Assembly (NCBI GenBank): GCA_015039465.1
Contig: MU130360.1
Location: 546,095-610,094 of the forward strand
Direction: 5' to 3'
Source of the DNA: Phlegmacium glaucopus
Taxonomy: Eukaryota; Basidiomycota; Agaricomycetes; Agaricales; Cortinariaceae
Length of the DNA: 64,000 bases
The position numbers were made by a program, and so were the translations under genes. The notes below the pieces were generated by a model. It saw only the letters and a program-made list of their open reading frames with translations. It searched no databases and had not been told where the DNA came from. This document shows, piece after piece, positions 44,656-55,562 of the stretch; the first letter of the stretch is position 1, and every line of letters begins with the position of its first letter.

Positions 44656-44734
44656 CAGAAGGATGTGGAAGGATGCTTTGTTTCTATAGCGAAGCGAGGT
44701 ACAAGTGTAGAGATAGAATATAGCCAAAATCTCC

Positions 44735-44850
44735 CCCTGGTCCTCAGTTAAAGACATAAACAACTTGGCGTCAGGTTGTTTAATCCCCATTGTGAATGGA
44801 TAGGGATTAAATATTTCACTGGATACAATTATCATTGAAAAATGCCAAAA
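44735..44850 (-). pseudogene. NLR 3' remnant (exon 3 and preceding intron)
   Basis: A 115-bp match to the NLR region encoding 'EIFNPYPFTMGIKQPDAKLF'. Bounded on both sides by unrelated sequence. Confidence 0.7.
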
Positions 44851-45218
44851 TTTCGGTTGGCCGTTTCATTTGAAAACGACTGTAAAGGTCTGTCAAGGGA
44901 GGCAGAGTCCTAATTTAGAATAAATTTGAATTCGCACGTGTAGCTCAGTACTGCAGGTTCATTGAGGGATTGACGCAAGACCGAGAGGGTTAATGTGATT
45001 ATTCGTCAAGAGCCTTCACGTTGAAATATTGTAGAATTTGATATGTTTTTCCAGTCACAAAACATTTAGTGTTCTATTGGGTCTCTTTAACTTGAACTAA
45101 TAGTACATCTGAATTGAGTATGTATGGTTTATCTTTCGTCCGAAAAGATTTTATGCTGATGGGAAATAGTCGAATCGAGAAAAGAAGGGAGAAATGGTGC
45201 CATCGATTCACTTGCTTA
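44851..45218. other. Intergenic, nothing recognised
   Basis: AT-rich sequence downstream of the minus-strand gene that ends at 45219. No repeat of the array, gene or inverted repeat was seen. Confidence 0.4.
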
Positions 45219-46603
45219 TTACTCGTACAAGTCTTCATGTTCGTTGTCGTTGTTATTATCTTCCTCTTCCGCATCTTCAAGGGCCTCTTGTAGAAAATCT
45301 GGAACGCAAGGAATGGAATCAAGGGCAGGGATGATGTGGTTATCCCGAAGCTCAGTCAGTTGTTCGTCTGATTCTTTATCGCCAAGATATTCGGGGAATT
45401 GGAATAAAGGCTCCCAGTATCTTTCAAACCAAGCCTGGTTTATCTTCTCTCTTTTTTCGAATTCGAGGATTTCGAGTATTAAGCTATCAGGTTCATCGGT
45501 CCCGGTTTCGTCATCAGATTCGACAGTTTCATCATCACTTTCGGAATATTCCCAAATAAAGTTTTTGATACCCACTTTCCCATTTTTCCAGTCCCACTCT
45601 GGAACTTGTTCCTTGTGAATCTCACTCCAGCTCCAATATCCACCACATGCTGCAATGGCAGTGATGCTTTCATGTTTGGGGTTGAGAGCAAAGTAAGCTG
45701 AGCAGTAGTTTGCCAAATCACGTGCTGCCTGTTTCAACCCAATCACAATGTCATATGTAAGCTGACCATCAGTTAATGACCGCTTGGGGCCACGCTTGAG
45801 TTCACCAATGATTAAACCTTGAGCATGATAAATTTTCTTCCCATGGCGGTGTTTGTTTAGAAGCTTTTCCAATGGATCTCTGGTTGGTGGTTGGAGGTCA
45901 ACAGCAGCAACACAAGAGACATAAATGTCTGGGATCCTGGTGAATGCCTCTGGGTCGTAAATTGTATCGATACTGGTATCAAATAAGTTTCCACTTGGCT
46001 TAATCTTTGTTCCCAAGTCCTCTTCATTATCCTCTGCCAATAACACAATGAGCAATGACTAGTGCATAAAGCCAAAGAGAGAACTTCACCTGCAATACTT
46101 GTGAGCACCTTCCTTTCTCTGAACAAATCCTTGAGCACCTTCGTCAACTCTTCCCCCTTTTATTTATCATATTTCTTCCAATGCTCTTTATCCTGAAACC
46201 TCTTTGATTGGCGATTTTCATTAACAGCTGGCATATGTTTCCAGGGGAAATTATGTTTTGCTGTGTTGTAACATTTATGGAAATAATGTTGGGTAACTTC
46301 ATAGTGATCCTTATTTGTTTGAACATAATATTGGGGTTCATCATCATAATGGAGGCCCAGGACTTCAAAACGTTCCTTAAGTTGCTCTATGTTGCGATGA
46401 AAATCGGGCATCGAGAAAGTGAACGGTGCATGTATGAGGACATTGTCGTAGTCGTGCAGGAGTTCACGAAAGGTCTGAGTGAAAGGAGCGTTCCAAAAGC
46501 CCTCTAAGTTGCGAGAGTTATGGAAGGATGACTGAGCGAAGGAGATTCCATGTGAAACACTATTGGAGGTTCTATATGGACCAGGAGCAGCTGCTTGATG
46601 CAT
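45219..46603 (-). pseudogene. Unknown fungal protein with PD-(D/E)xK-like signature, one in-frame stop
   Basis: Two exons (46603-46090 and 46033-45219, with a 56-nt intron GTGAAG..GGCAG) give 442 codons. A single in-frame TAA lies at 46160-46162 after 'FQDKEHWKKYDK'; the frame continues immediately as 'KGEELTKVLKDLFRERKVL'. The second exon has 'FTRIPDIYVSCVAAVD' and, about 40 residues on, 'GLIIGELKRGPKRS'. The PD...E-x-K spacing resembles a restriction-endonuclease-like core, but this is inference. The C-terminus is strongly acidic ('EDAEEEDNNNDNEHEDLYE'). Apart from the stop the gene looks healthy, so it may be a recent loss, a rare readthrough or a base error. Transcribed toward the array's RhoGAP-f. 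Confidence 0.65.
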
Positions 46604-47233
46604 GTTGATGGGTTGTTGATAAAAGAAAAGATAATAAAAAGCGTGGTTGTAGGCGGTTTAAATAAACTTGACTTCGGAAAAATGGATGACGCGTTTCAAA
46701 TACCATGGCACCGAGTAACAAGGGGTCCAATGATTAATGGAGAATATAGCCACAAAATGACCTGCGGTCGTTCAATAACATGAGGACTGTCACTAACTAC
46801 AAGGCTCCACATGGCACTAAACAAGAATGGAACAAGAACGACGGACAACAGAATCGTCAACGGTCATGCTGACTCATCCAATACTGCTAGAAGTACAACA
46901 TGCGGCATGCCGCACAAGAAGATGCTACGACATGATTCACATGAATTTGACAAGAATGGAACAAGAAAACTGGACAAGAGAACGTCACAACAGATTCCAG
47001 AAGAATGTATATGATAAGTCACGTTCGAAGACAATAATTACAATGGTTGATATTTCTAAATTTCTAAGTGTGTAATAACAAGCGTGCCGAAGGCAAAAAC
47101 ACGACTCACGTGAGTAAGGTTGAAAAACAATCGCTTATGTAATATGTAATATAACAAGGCCACAAATTCGAACCTTCTTTGTTATAATTGTGCACCCACT
47201 TCTCTAAAGGTACGCCAAGTCCCAATTGCTAAC
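46604..47233. other. Intergenic between two divergent unknown genes
   Basis: Should hold the promoters of the minus-strand gene at 46603 and the plus-strand gene at 47234. Frames at 46595-47075 are rich in simple motifs such as 'AAGAATGGAACAAGAA' and have no recognised product. Confidence 0.4.
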
Positions 47234-47677
47234 ATGTCATGCTCACCAAGATCAGTTATGTCATCCCAGCTTCCGCCTGCTGAGCTAGTCTGCCCTGCGC
47301 AACGCTATCCCCACGTTTACGCTTGGGGTTTTCTCCTCAATTACGAAGCCATGGAACGAAATAAGCCTCAGCTATCCGAAGAAGACTCCAAAGACCCACG
47401 TAAAGTGCAACGCAACACCATGGAATACGCCTATAAACTATTCTCTGCGCTCATAAGAGGTGCCCATAATATCCAGCTTGGACCGGCTACTCAAGTTGCC
47501 AGCCAGTTCGTCTTCCATAAAGGCTACGGCGCTAGATCTGCCATATCGATCGTGGTAGCCACACGTCCTGACGACTCTCTCGTTCCTACGCCGCGCAAGG
47601 TGGAGAAACTGAAGAAATTTTTCGCAAAGCACGAGATTACGGAGGAACCAAGATGGTTTTCTGTTATCCAAGATTAG
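47234..47677 (+). CDS. Small unknown protein, 147 aa, single exon
   Basis: An uninterrupted frame from ATG (47234) to TAG with balanced amino-acid use: 'AERYPHVYAWGF'-type start region ('CPAQRYPHVYAWGFLLNYEA'), 'MEYAYKLFSALIRGAHNIQL', 'GYGARSAISIVVATRPDD' and a basic, charged end 'KVEKLKKFFAKHEITEEPRW'. No membrane segment or signal peptide. Codon and CpG content resemble genuine genes here. The family was not recognised. An upstream in-frame ATG choice (47234 or the Met at 47258) cannot be decided. Confidence 0.6.
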   Translation: MSCSPRSVMSSQLPPAELVCPAQRYPHVYAWGFLLNYEAMERNKPQLSEEDSKDPRKVQRNTMEYAYKLFSALIRGAHNIQLGPATQVASQFVFHKGYGARSAISIVVATRPDDSLVPTPRKVEKLKKFFAKHEITEEPRWFSVIQD

Positions 47678-47819
47678 TCGCGTTGATCAACTTTTATTCA
47701 GCAATATCATTTTTGTACAACATTTTCTGGCGCGGGGCTACATAAGGTATAATATCCAAGAGCACATAGAACTTTAGTAACATTAGTCATTGAGCCATCA
47801 TTTAGTCAATGACCCGTTT

Positions 47820-49336
47820 TTCATCTACTACCTTCTCCTTACTGTTTTATACCCTTGCATTCTTCTAGCCAAGTCACTATAGTCTATGGTCCATGAAGAA
47901 AATGGGGTAGGAATGGAAGATCTGGCTCGTATGTTCGGATACTTGGAGGTGGACAATGTGGAGGATGAAAACTGAAACAGCTATGATGGATGCTCATGAA
48001 CCGAGATGATGATGTGCTGGTTTTGAGACGATGGGGACCGATTTCAGAAACCTTCTTCGACGTGGTTGAGCATGCAAAAATGGGAGCTTTGCAGGATCAA
48101 CGGGATAGTATGCGTCGAACCGTCGAGAAGTCTTCTAGAGGGTACTCTATATCGATCCCATTGGGACTTTCTATTAGAATTCGTCAACCAATGGTGATAT
48201 ATATCTACGAGCAGGAAGTTGATTGCCAGGGAGTTTAATGTACAATAAAATCTGTTTAAAACTCTACCCTAGATAAAGGAATGTCTCAGCTGACTAGAAA
48301 TTATATTGAGCTGATACAGCCCATGTAGACTTCATTTCAGAAGCTGGTCACAGTGTATAGTAACCTTACATGCTGCTGATAATCTCACAGGCCAATGCTG
48401 ATCAGGTCTTATGAGGCAGTTGGCAGACCATGCAAGTGGTGACCAGGATATATAAATCAATTACCAATCATTATACTCACCTGAAAAGGACTTGATATGT
48501 TTCGCTGCCGGACCTGGTCAGGCTTTGTCAAATCTTATTTTGCCCTATGAGGCTGTCAGGTGCCACAATGCCTGATCGGATGAATTTGATTTTTCAGACA
48601 TCGTGGTGCTCTATCTAGGCCAACCTCGCAAGACGACGTGTCTCGTTCGAACTTCTACTAACTTCTAGTGGTGATTCTTCCAAAATCCGATCTCCTAGCT
48701 TTCATCCTCCTCTCCACCACGAGAGTCCTTTAAAAGTCAGACTTAATCCCAAAACATCGTTGAAGACTTTGAAAGCGATTCATATAAAACTCTGAATTAT
48801 GGTATGTATTTGAATTTGACCATTTCCTTCCCTTTCCGTTTTCTGACAAAATAAAAGCTATACTAGCACCTCCAGCTGGCAGGTCTTTGGACAAAAGAGA
48901 CTTTCGACATACAGATCGACACTATCATGGATGGAGAAAGCGTTTGTTCTGCTACTGCGCATAAGATTCTAACCCGATTTTCTTCCTACCTTGTGTTAAC
49001 ATCTTCATAAATTGATGAACGCCTTTCGGATGTAGTAATGCCAACTTTACTCTATCAAACGTTTCTGAATCCCATCGGGCTATTCAACGAGGATGAGGAT
49101 AATTGTCGATCCGTCCTTCCAACGAGCATTGCTAGGATGGCAGACGAAATTGACAAAGCTCGTCGACGTATTTTAGTATTGGAAGCTGAGCTCGAGAAAT
49201 CAAATAAAGCCGCCGCGATGTCGTCCCAGAAACTATCGAAGGAGGAGCTGAGAAATTTGGATTTGGAAAGGCGTATTGAGGGGTTGGAGTTGGCATTGGA
49301 GTTGGAGAGGAAGAAGGTTCATGAGAAGGATATCCA
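47820..49336 (+). pseudogene. RhoGAP gene copy g, interrupted
   Basis: Starts in the RhoGAP domain ('VHEENGVGMEDLARMFG', about 47890), then a linker with deletions. A 420-bp unrelated insert lies at about 48185-48606. The linker resumes ('TSQDDVSRS' equivalent), a GTATGT intron follows at about 48800, then the acidic exon and an open coiled coil (49140-49336: 'LVLEAELEKSNKAAAMSSQK', 'RRIEGLELALELERKKVHEK'). The coiled coil runs directly into antisense NLR exon 3 at about 49337. Copy c shares the same upstream breaks. Confidence 0.7.
48185..48606. mobile_element. Unclassified 420-bp insertion in RhoGAP-g
   Basis: Sequence between 'GGAATTCGTC'-type and 'GTGCTCTATCTAGGCC'-type flanks that is absent from copy c and all others. 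It contains repeated CCTG.TCAGG-like motifs (near 48402, 48517 and 48570). No clear TIR or target duplication, so only the insertion itself is firm. Confidence 0.5.
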
Positions 49337-49816
49337 GTCGGTAGAAACTCACATCCAAATAGGCTTTCACTGCCAACCTCAGGGAAGCAAATCCACCCTC
49401 GCAGTGAACTTTGGCTTTGGCAAGATTTTGAAGAGGGTGATCTCGAAGGCAGATGTAGGGATCCCTCAATGGAGCAGCCTTCAAGAGAAGTTTTGTTACA
49501 GCATAGAGACCTGGCCTATAATTTGGGACCAAAACCTCCCGCTGTGAGGTTACGTCCTCATTTAAAGACATAAACAACTTGGCCTCGGGTCGTTCAATCC
49601 CCGTGGTGAATGGATAAGGATTAAATATTTCACTTGATACAATTGTCATTGAGAAACGGAAAAAAGTACTAAACAGCTGAGGCTTACTCGTCGTTTAGAT
49701 TGGATAATCATATTTCGAAAGTATTCGAGCGCGGCATGAGTATAAACTATACCATCTACATGGTATTTGCCAGACCTATTTTTATCCTCGAAAAATTCGA
49801 TAAGTAAATGTCAATA
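49337..49816 (-). pseudogene. NLR 3' remnant (exon 3 and part of exon 2b)
   Basis: Encodes 'EIFNPYPFTTGIERPEAKLF' through 'NLAKAKVHCEGGFASLRLAV', and a broken part of exon 2b. Ends at GTAAATGTCAATA, exactly as the remnant at 22568-22805 does, next to the kinase block. Confidence 0.78.
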
Positions 49817-50214
49817 AACTCGAGCTTTGATTTTGCCTATGTACGTCCAATTGGAATTTTGGTGAGTGAATGCAGGACCCTCGATGTGAATGATACCGAT
49901 GCTTGTAGCAGTAAACACGACCTCCTTGAATCGACCCACGTATTCAATCTGGTGGTGCGTGGACTATAATTTGGTAATTACCCTACGAGTCAGGTCGGTC
50001 AGTCACAAATTTGTTTGTACCTACTAGTTGATTCACCTTATATATTGTCGAGGGCGCCTGTCCGCGGGCTGCGTATATAATGGTGATGATATCGGTCTAC
50101 TACGCATCGTGCTCACCAACAAGGTGCGGCGCAAGCTTGTTTCTTTCAAACTCCGCATGCTACATCTTGAACGCATCTTGTATTCTCACGCCTAATGTTG
50201 AACATGATTCTGCC
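49817..50214. other. 5' flank of kinase copy 2
   Basis: Parallels 23110-23738 upstream of kinase gene 1, with a deletion of about 290 bp at its left end. No independent gene. Confidence 0.5.
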
Positions 50215-51633
50215 ATGCCCGCTTCCATAGCTCTCTCAAAAGACCTTGCTACCGCAATAATAACGGCTATACTTGCATCCTACGCACTCTAGGAAGCTCA
50301 TTCCCCCCGTAAAAGCAAGCAGCGCATTCGCCAAAAAGTGAGCTTCACTGGCTTTTTCTTAACTATATTTCCAACGAAAGCCTTAAAAATATAGCTTCCT
50401 GGAAACCTCCGCGCCTGGAGAACACCTGGGAACTGCTGGGAAGCCGAAGAGCAAATATGGACTGATCTACATGCAGTCTTCAGCGATGCAGGGTTCACCC
50501 TGTGGCCGAACACTTTCTGTAGCACCCTTGTTGCTCCTGGTGATCGCGACGGCTATCCCTTGTCAAGCGGGTTTGGATATGCTATTCCTTCAAGGGCATA
50601 TCTAAGAGGCCCAGGCACTTTGGCAAGGCTTCGTCGTTTTGATTACGAAGTTTGTAAGTTTGATCTGCCTATTTTGCCATGGCTAATGTGCAAGCCTCAG
50701 AACCCCCTCCAGCGCGCTGCCAGAATGCGAGATGGTCACGATGTCATCATTCGCGTCATTGCCCTCGGAAACGAAGGGCATGAGCATCTCAAGATTCTCC
50801 GGAGAATCGCGACAGGCAAGGACAGCCTGTTGAGCACTAATCATGCCCTTCCCATGTTGGCCGAATTTCATCTGGAAGATATTACTTTTGGCATTTTCCC
50901 GAAGGTCGGTGGTGCTGTTTGGCAGGCATATGATTACTGGGCGCAGAACTCCGTGGGGGACATCCTTGAGATGATTATGCAGATGTTGGAGGTGAGTTAT
51001 TGCATTCTCATTCACCACCTATGATATTTCTCAGTATTACAATGCGCATAGGCCCTCGTCTTTATTCATGATTTGCGTATCACACATCGCGTGAGTCATT
51101 TCCTTCCGATGCTGATAAGCAACCAGCAGCTCAATTTCTTCCTGATGTATTAGGATGCCTTCCACGACAACTTCGTGATTCAGTGGCATCCCGAGTCCTT
51201 CGCAACGATGACGATATCGCCTTCTCGTCCGCGAGTATATCTTATTGACTTGGAAGTCGCCATACAGTTTCCACCAGAATGCCCCATAGATCAATGCGTT
51301 GTGACAGGATACCCTCTCGGAGGCTCTGTTACCGACCCTGCAAAGTATGCTCGCCCTCATGCTCCAGAATTTGCTTCCGGAAATCCCTATTGTCCTTTCA
51401 AACTTGATGTCTGGCAATTGGGCAAGAGTCTCGAAAATTTCAAGGTAATTGTTGCTCTTCTATCTCGATATCAGAACTCTCGCTGATATTTCCTCTATGC
51501 CTTCCAGAGTACGATTCCTGCAATTGACGAGGTGCTGTCAGATATGATCAACCCCGATCCGGTCCATAGAATGAATGCGACGGAAGTTCTGGAGGTGCTA
51601 CTCATAAAGCCGATGGTGGTCAAACAGGACTAA
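50215..51633 (+). pseudogene. Kinase-like gene copy 2, premature stop
   Basis: Same six-exon structure as 23739-25191. The TGG codon for the Trp in 'ASYALWEA' is TAG here (50290-50292, codon 26). Exon 6 has lost 30 bases in frame ('EVLEVLLIKPMVVKQD'). The remaining exons are open and close to copy 1, with 'HR|DAFHDNF', 'LIDLEVAI' (DLE where copy 1 has DFE) and 'FKLDVWQLG'. Translation from a later Met could skip the stop but would lose the N-terminal hydrophobic stretch. Confidence 0.82.
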
Positions 51634-51936
51634 GGCTGTCAACTTTTGTTAATCAGTTATGGGTTAGATCCTTAGAATATCGTTCATATTTGTTACAAAT
51701 CCTAAGTCAATACCTAACTCTGGCCTAAGGTTTACATAGGTTGAGATGCACGGTGGCCCAATGCGCCATCAATGGTCACCGAGACTCATTATGGCGTCGC
51801 ATGGGGTGGCTATCAGAATGGATTGAGGGCGGAGGTCCAAGGTTGCTGGGACATGATGTGCTTGGCCTTTGGGTGAAGGCGGTCGCTGGGACGCAACCCT
51901 TCAAGATATCTTTAAAACAGAGACCTCGGTCCCCGA
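51634..51936. other. 3' flank of kinase copy 2
   Basis: Similar to 25192-25456 with a few extra short segments. No gene. Open frames here read through sequence that is frameshifted in the other copy. Confidence 0.45.
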
Positions 51937-52214
51937 GCCTGATCCTGTTAAAATGTCTTGCGGTGGTTCTCGGAGAACCTTTACGATCTACGTGTCGACG
52001 ACGATGCTTTTGGGCGGGCGCGAACACGAATTACGACCAGCTGTATCGAGGAATCGTATCGTACAGGTAAACAACAAGACCTTCCCTCCTGTAGCGCTAG
52101 AGATTCTCTCACACTTTATTTTTTCACGCATTTACCAATCCAATCTCTGCCCAACCGTTCCCGTCTCTTGGAGCTCATCAACATTTTTGATTCAGAGAGA
52201 CAACCTCCGGGCAG
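51937..52214 (+). pseudogene. RhoGAP gene fragment
   Basis: Encodes 'EHELRPAVSRNRIVQVNNKT' through 'LLELINIFDSERQPPGS', that is the region around the finger arginine, though the expected 'NLFRT' segment is damaged. Ends abruptly where inverted spacer sequence starts. Confidence 0.65.
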
Positions 52215-52325
52215 CCGTGATATTGAACGCCACAAGCACAGGTGTAATAATAAGCTACATCTAGTTCAAGTATCCATCAATTTTCAGCAGCGAGGGTATA
52301 AACGACAATTTTGAAGATCATACTG
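52215..52325 (-). repeat. Inverted piece of the array spacer
   Basis: Reverse complement of the spacer seen at about 19070-19165 ('GTGATATTGAACGCCACAAG' here, 'CTTGTGGCGTTCAATATCAC' there). All other spacer copies are in the opposite orientation. Confidence 0.75.
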
Positions 52326-55105
52326 TTGAGCTATCTACATATTGTATGTATATCGAATGCCTTGATTTATCGAAGTCCCTGGATCGTCGCAATTCCAAGA
52401 TTTGGTCCTTTTTTTCATACAATTGACGCAGTGATTTCGAATCACTTGATCCAGTTAAACTATCGGTGACGAGGGGCCATCGCTCGTTAAATGTCCCCAA
52501 GTGATTGTCAAACTTGGACTCTAGATCCATGCAGGGAAAATAGAGAGGACAACTTGAAGACCTTATATATATATTATTAGTGTAAGATCGATCTCAGCAT
52601 GAGAAACAATGACCTCCGGAGAACTTTCGGACGAAGATGCTGACATTTCTAGAGCCATGGATATCGGATCAACACACTGCCAGATATTGAGAGAGACATT
52701 CGGTAGAAACTCACATCTAAATAGGCCTTCACAGCCAACCTCAGGGAAGCGAACCCATGCTCGCAGTGAACTTTGGCTTTGGCAGGATTTTGAAGAGGGT
52801 GATCCCGAAGGCAGTTGTAGAGATCCGTCAGTGGAGCAGCCTTCAAGAGAAATTCTGTTACAGCTTCGAGACCTTTCCTATAATTTGGGACTAAAATCTC
52901 CCGCTGTGAGGCTACATCCTCAGTTAAAGACATAAGCAACTTGGCGTCAGGTCGTCCGGTCTCCGTTGTGAATGGATAAGGATTAAATATTTCACTTGAT
53001 AGAATTATCATTGAGAAATGCCAAAAAATGCGGCACAGCTGAGGCTTACTCGTCGTTTGGATTAACCATATTTCGAAAGCATTCCAGCGCGGCATGAGCA
53101 TAAACTATACCATCTATATAGTATTTTCCAGACCTATCTTTATCCTCGAAGAATTCGATAAGTAAACGTCGATATTGTTCGGGATCAATATACAAGGGGA
53201 AAATGTCAGGGACTCCAGAGATTCCTGAAATCAGAGAGAACCAGGCCGAATTCCACGGAAAAGCAAAGAATGCCAGCCCCGCAATATCAACATTGCTTCC
53301 GTTGAATGTATGTTCATTGAGACTTGTAGTAAGATGTTGGTCCAAAAGCAATTGGAAGTGGCTCGAGAGTTCTTCAGCCGCCGTGTCAGCCTGAGATGGA
53401 TGGGTTAATTTCGAAGTGAAGAACATCGGTAGGGACAGAACAGACCTTGGAAAGCCAGTCAAGCAAAGCCAGTAGGTCATAATAAACGAAAGGCTGGCTG
53501 AATTCACACCATGGTCGAAGATCAGAGACTTGCATGAGATCGTTTTTGAGATTGGTAGAGTACTTTGAAGCTCGAGAACAGTGATAGATGAAAGCCCTCA
53601 ATAAGTACTTTTGAGCACCGGAAGATCCTTCCGACTGTCGGGGACTGCGTTCTACGGCATTTATGGACAACATGTTGACTTTACGTAGGCATTGCTGGGC
53701 TATATATGTGTGGAATGCATCCTCGTCAACATAATATCTTCCAGATCGCAGTGCATCGACAAGGAAATCTTGTAGGGAAGCATGGATCACTTCGATTGAC
53801 AATCCACTTGCCTGGGGTGGAGGAATATAAAGGATAGAGTGTAGTTGGGATAAACAGAGGTGGACATCTTCTTCGTGCAAACCAAGTAGATCTGCCACAA
53901 AATATGGCGTGACTGGCTTCACGTAAGCCCAGTCCCGGAAAAATAAAAATCCGAATATCTTTAGCGTACTGTTCAAATCGTCAATGTAGGAGAGGATATG
54001 GCTATACAATGCATCCAATTCTTTATAGGGCATGTCGCCGTCAACAGGTATTAACCCTATGATAACGTCCAACCGCTTCATGGGACGATGATTAGGAGAG
54101 TCCAGATACTTCATCACAGTCGAAGCATAGATAAACTGCCCTGAAGACTTGCGGACTAGTCGATCAATGATATCCGCAGATGGCCAGGACTTGGGAATAT
54201 AGACTGCAAGTTGGTGGTTCTCTTTAATTTCCTCGAATCGACCAAGGAGAAACACTTTGATATCGGCGTCTGGTTCATACGAGTTGTCTAAGACAATGTG
54301 ACGCGAGGCCTGAGATTTGTTCAAAATATTGAATGCCTTTACAATAGGTGGCTCAGGACGGCTGGCGACGAGAAGGATGAGTGGGACTGGAATGCGAAGA
54401 AGGGCTGTTGAAAGTACACGGATGATGGAGGATTGAATCAAAGGACCATGACATTCGTCAAGACCGTCTATAACCATCAGCCTTGGCCATTTCTTCATAA
54501 CGGTCGGATCGACAACAGCGCATGCGTTTTCCAAAGGCCGGATTATGAGCGTTTCTATTTGAGTGTCCAAAGACCTGTGGAATACTGCAGGGTCACTTTG
54601 GACGGCGGCTTCAATGTATGTTCGAGTTGCTGGAATGGAAATGGTGAGCTGATATGCAATTGATGCAATGAGATGTTTCTCGTTATTCCGGGATTGGGAT
54701 AACCTAGTGAAGAAAAAACTGGCGACGAGGAGGCCCAATTTTGCGCACATCTCTGCAATTGTTTGAACAATAGCTGATTTTCCGGCTCCTGCAGACCCAT
54801 AAAGCCACAAAACATGCTCTGATTCCTCGATAATTTGTATCCACTTCATAATTTCTGCTAAGACGGCCTTTCGGGTATTTGGATGGCATTTGGGTGCGTC
54901 AAAACGTTCTCCGGAGTCATGAAAAGCGCCAGTCGCGATATTTGCATAGAGATTCTTGAAGCCTGTTCAGCATCAGATAAGAGTTGCGATTACCTAAAGG
55001 TTAAATGAATGGGAACTCGAACTGACCTTCTGATGTAGGTGGTACACTAGTGGTTTGTACGAATGTGCCGCCTTGGATGATGATGCTTTGGGGCCCTGTA
55101 AACAT
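52318..55105 (-). CDS. NLR7: NACHT-domain STAND ATPase, intact
   Basis: Exon 1 is 55027-55105 (26 codons plus one base: 'MFTGPQSIIIQGGTFVQTTS'). The main exon contains Walker A 'GSAGAGKS', Walker B 'RLMVIDGLDEC' and 'LLVASRPEP', and ends after 'ALLDWLSK'. Then come exon 2b ('ADTAAEELSSHFQLLLDQHL' to 'MVNPNDE'), exon 3 ('EIFNPYPFTTETGRPDAKLL'), exon 4 and a last exon from 52561 to 52318. Predicted length about 831 residues. The C-terminus differs from NLR1 and ends 'YIQYVDSSTV' because the tail runs into inverted spacer. Variable patches are 'RDWAYVKPVTPYF', 'EFSQPFVYYD' and the very short 'LYIDPEQY'. Head to head with RhoGAP-h. Confidence 0.82.
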
Positions 55106-55562
55106 GGTAGGCGTTGCGAAGGACTTAGAATATCGCGTCTTGCTTAGCCCTAGAAGCTGAAGGATAGGTTTATAGTAGAGAACAATTCTTGCAGCGTACT
55201 TCTAGCCTTGTCTGCTGTTGATCTGAGCAAAGACCTTTATCGATATGATCTACCCGGGTCAAGTCATCCGTTTTGGGTGCCTTACATCAGGAAACCCGGA
55301 ATTTAGTACAAAGTAATGGAATTATTTAACCAGTGAGATCAAAGGGGTTCAATGGTCAATGAGTTTATGAGTACTCTTCGTTTGCAAATAAGAAACCTAC
55401 AACCTTTTTTCTTTGCGTGTACATAATGACGAAACCTTGTTTGGCCGGAGATTGAATTAAAATCACAGCCACTCCTTCATGATCTCTCCTGACTTCAGTT
55501 TCCTTGCTGACCTTTTCTCATGTTTCTAAAATATCAGTCTTTCTTCCTTCGCTCCGTTGTCC
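55106..55562. promoter_or_regulatory. Shared divergent spacer of NLR7 and RhoGAP-h
   Basis: Same order of blocks as 11386-11819 ('CTTGCTTAGCCCTAGAAGCT', 'GATTGAATTAAAATCACAGC', pyrimidine-rich tract before an AG). It should contain the start regions of both genes. No defined promoter motif is claimed. Confidence 0.4.

Noticed and set aside
47990..48238. Separate small gene in RhoGAP-g
   Set aside because: It is the RhoGAP linker frame running into the 420-bp insertion.
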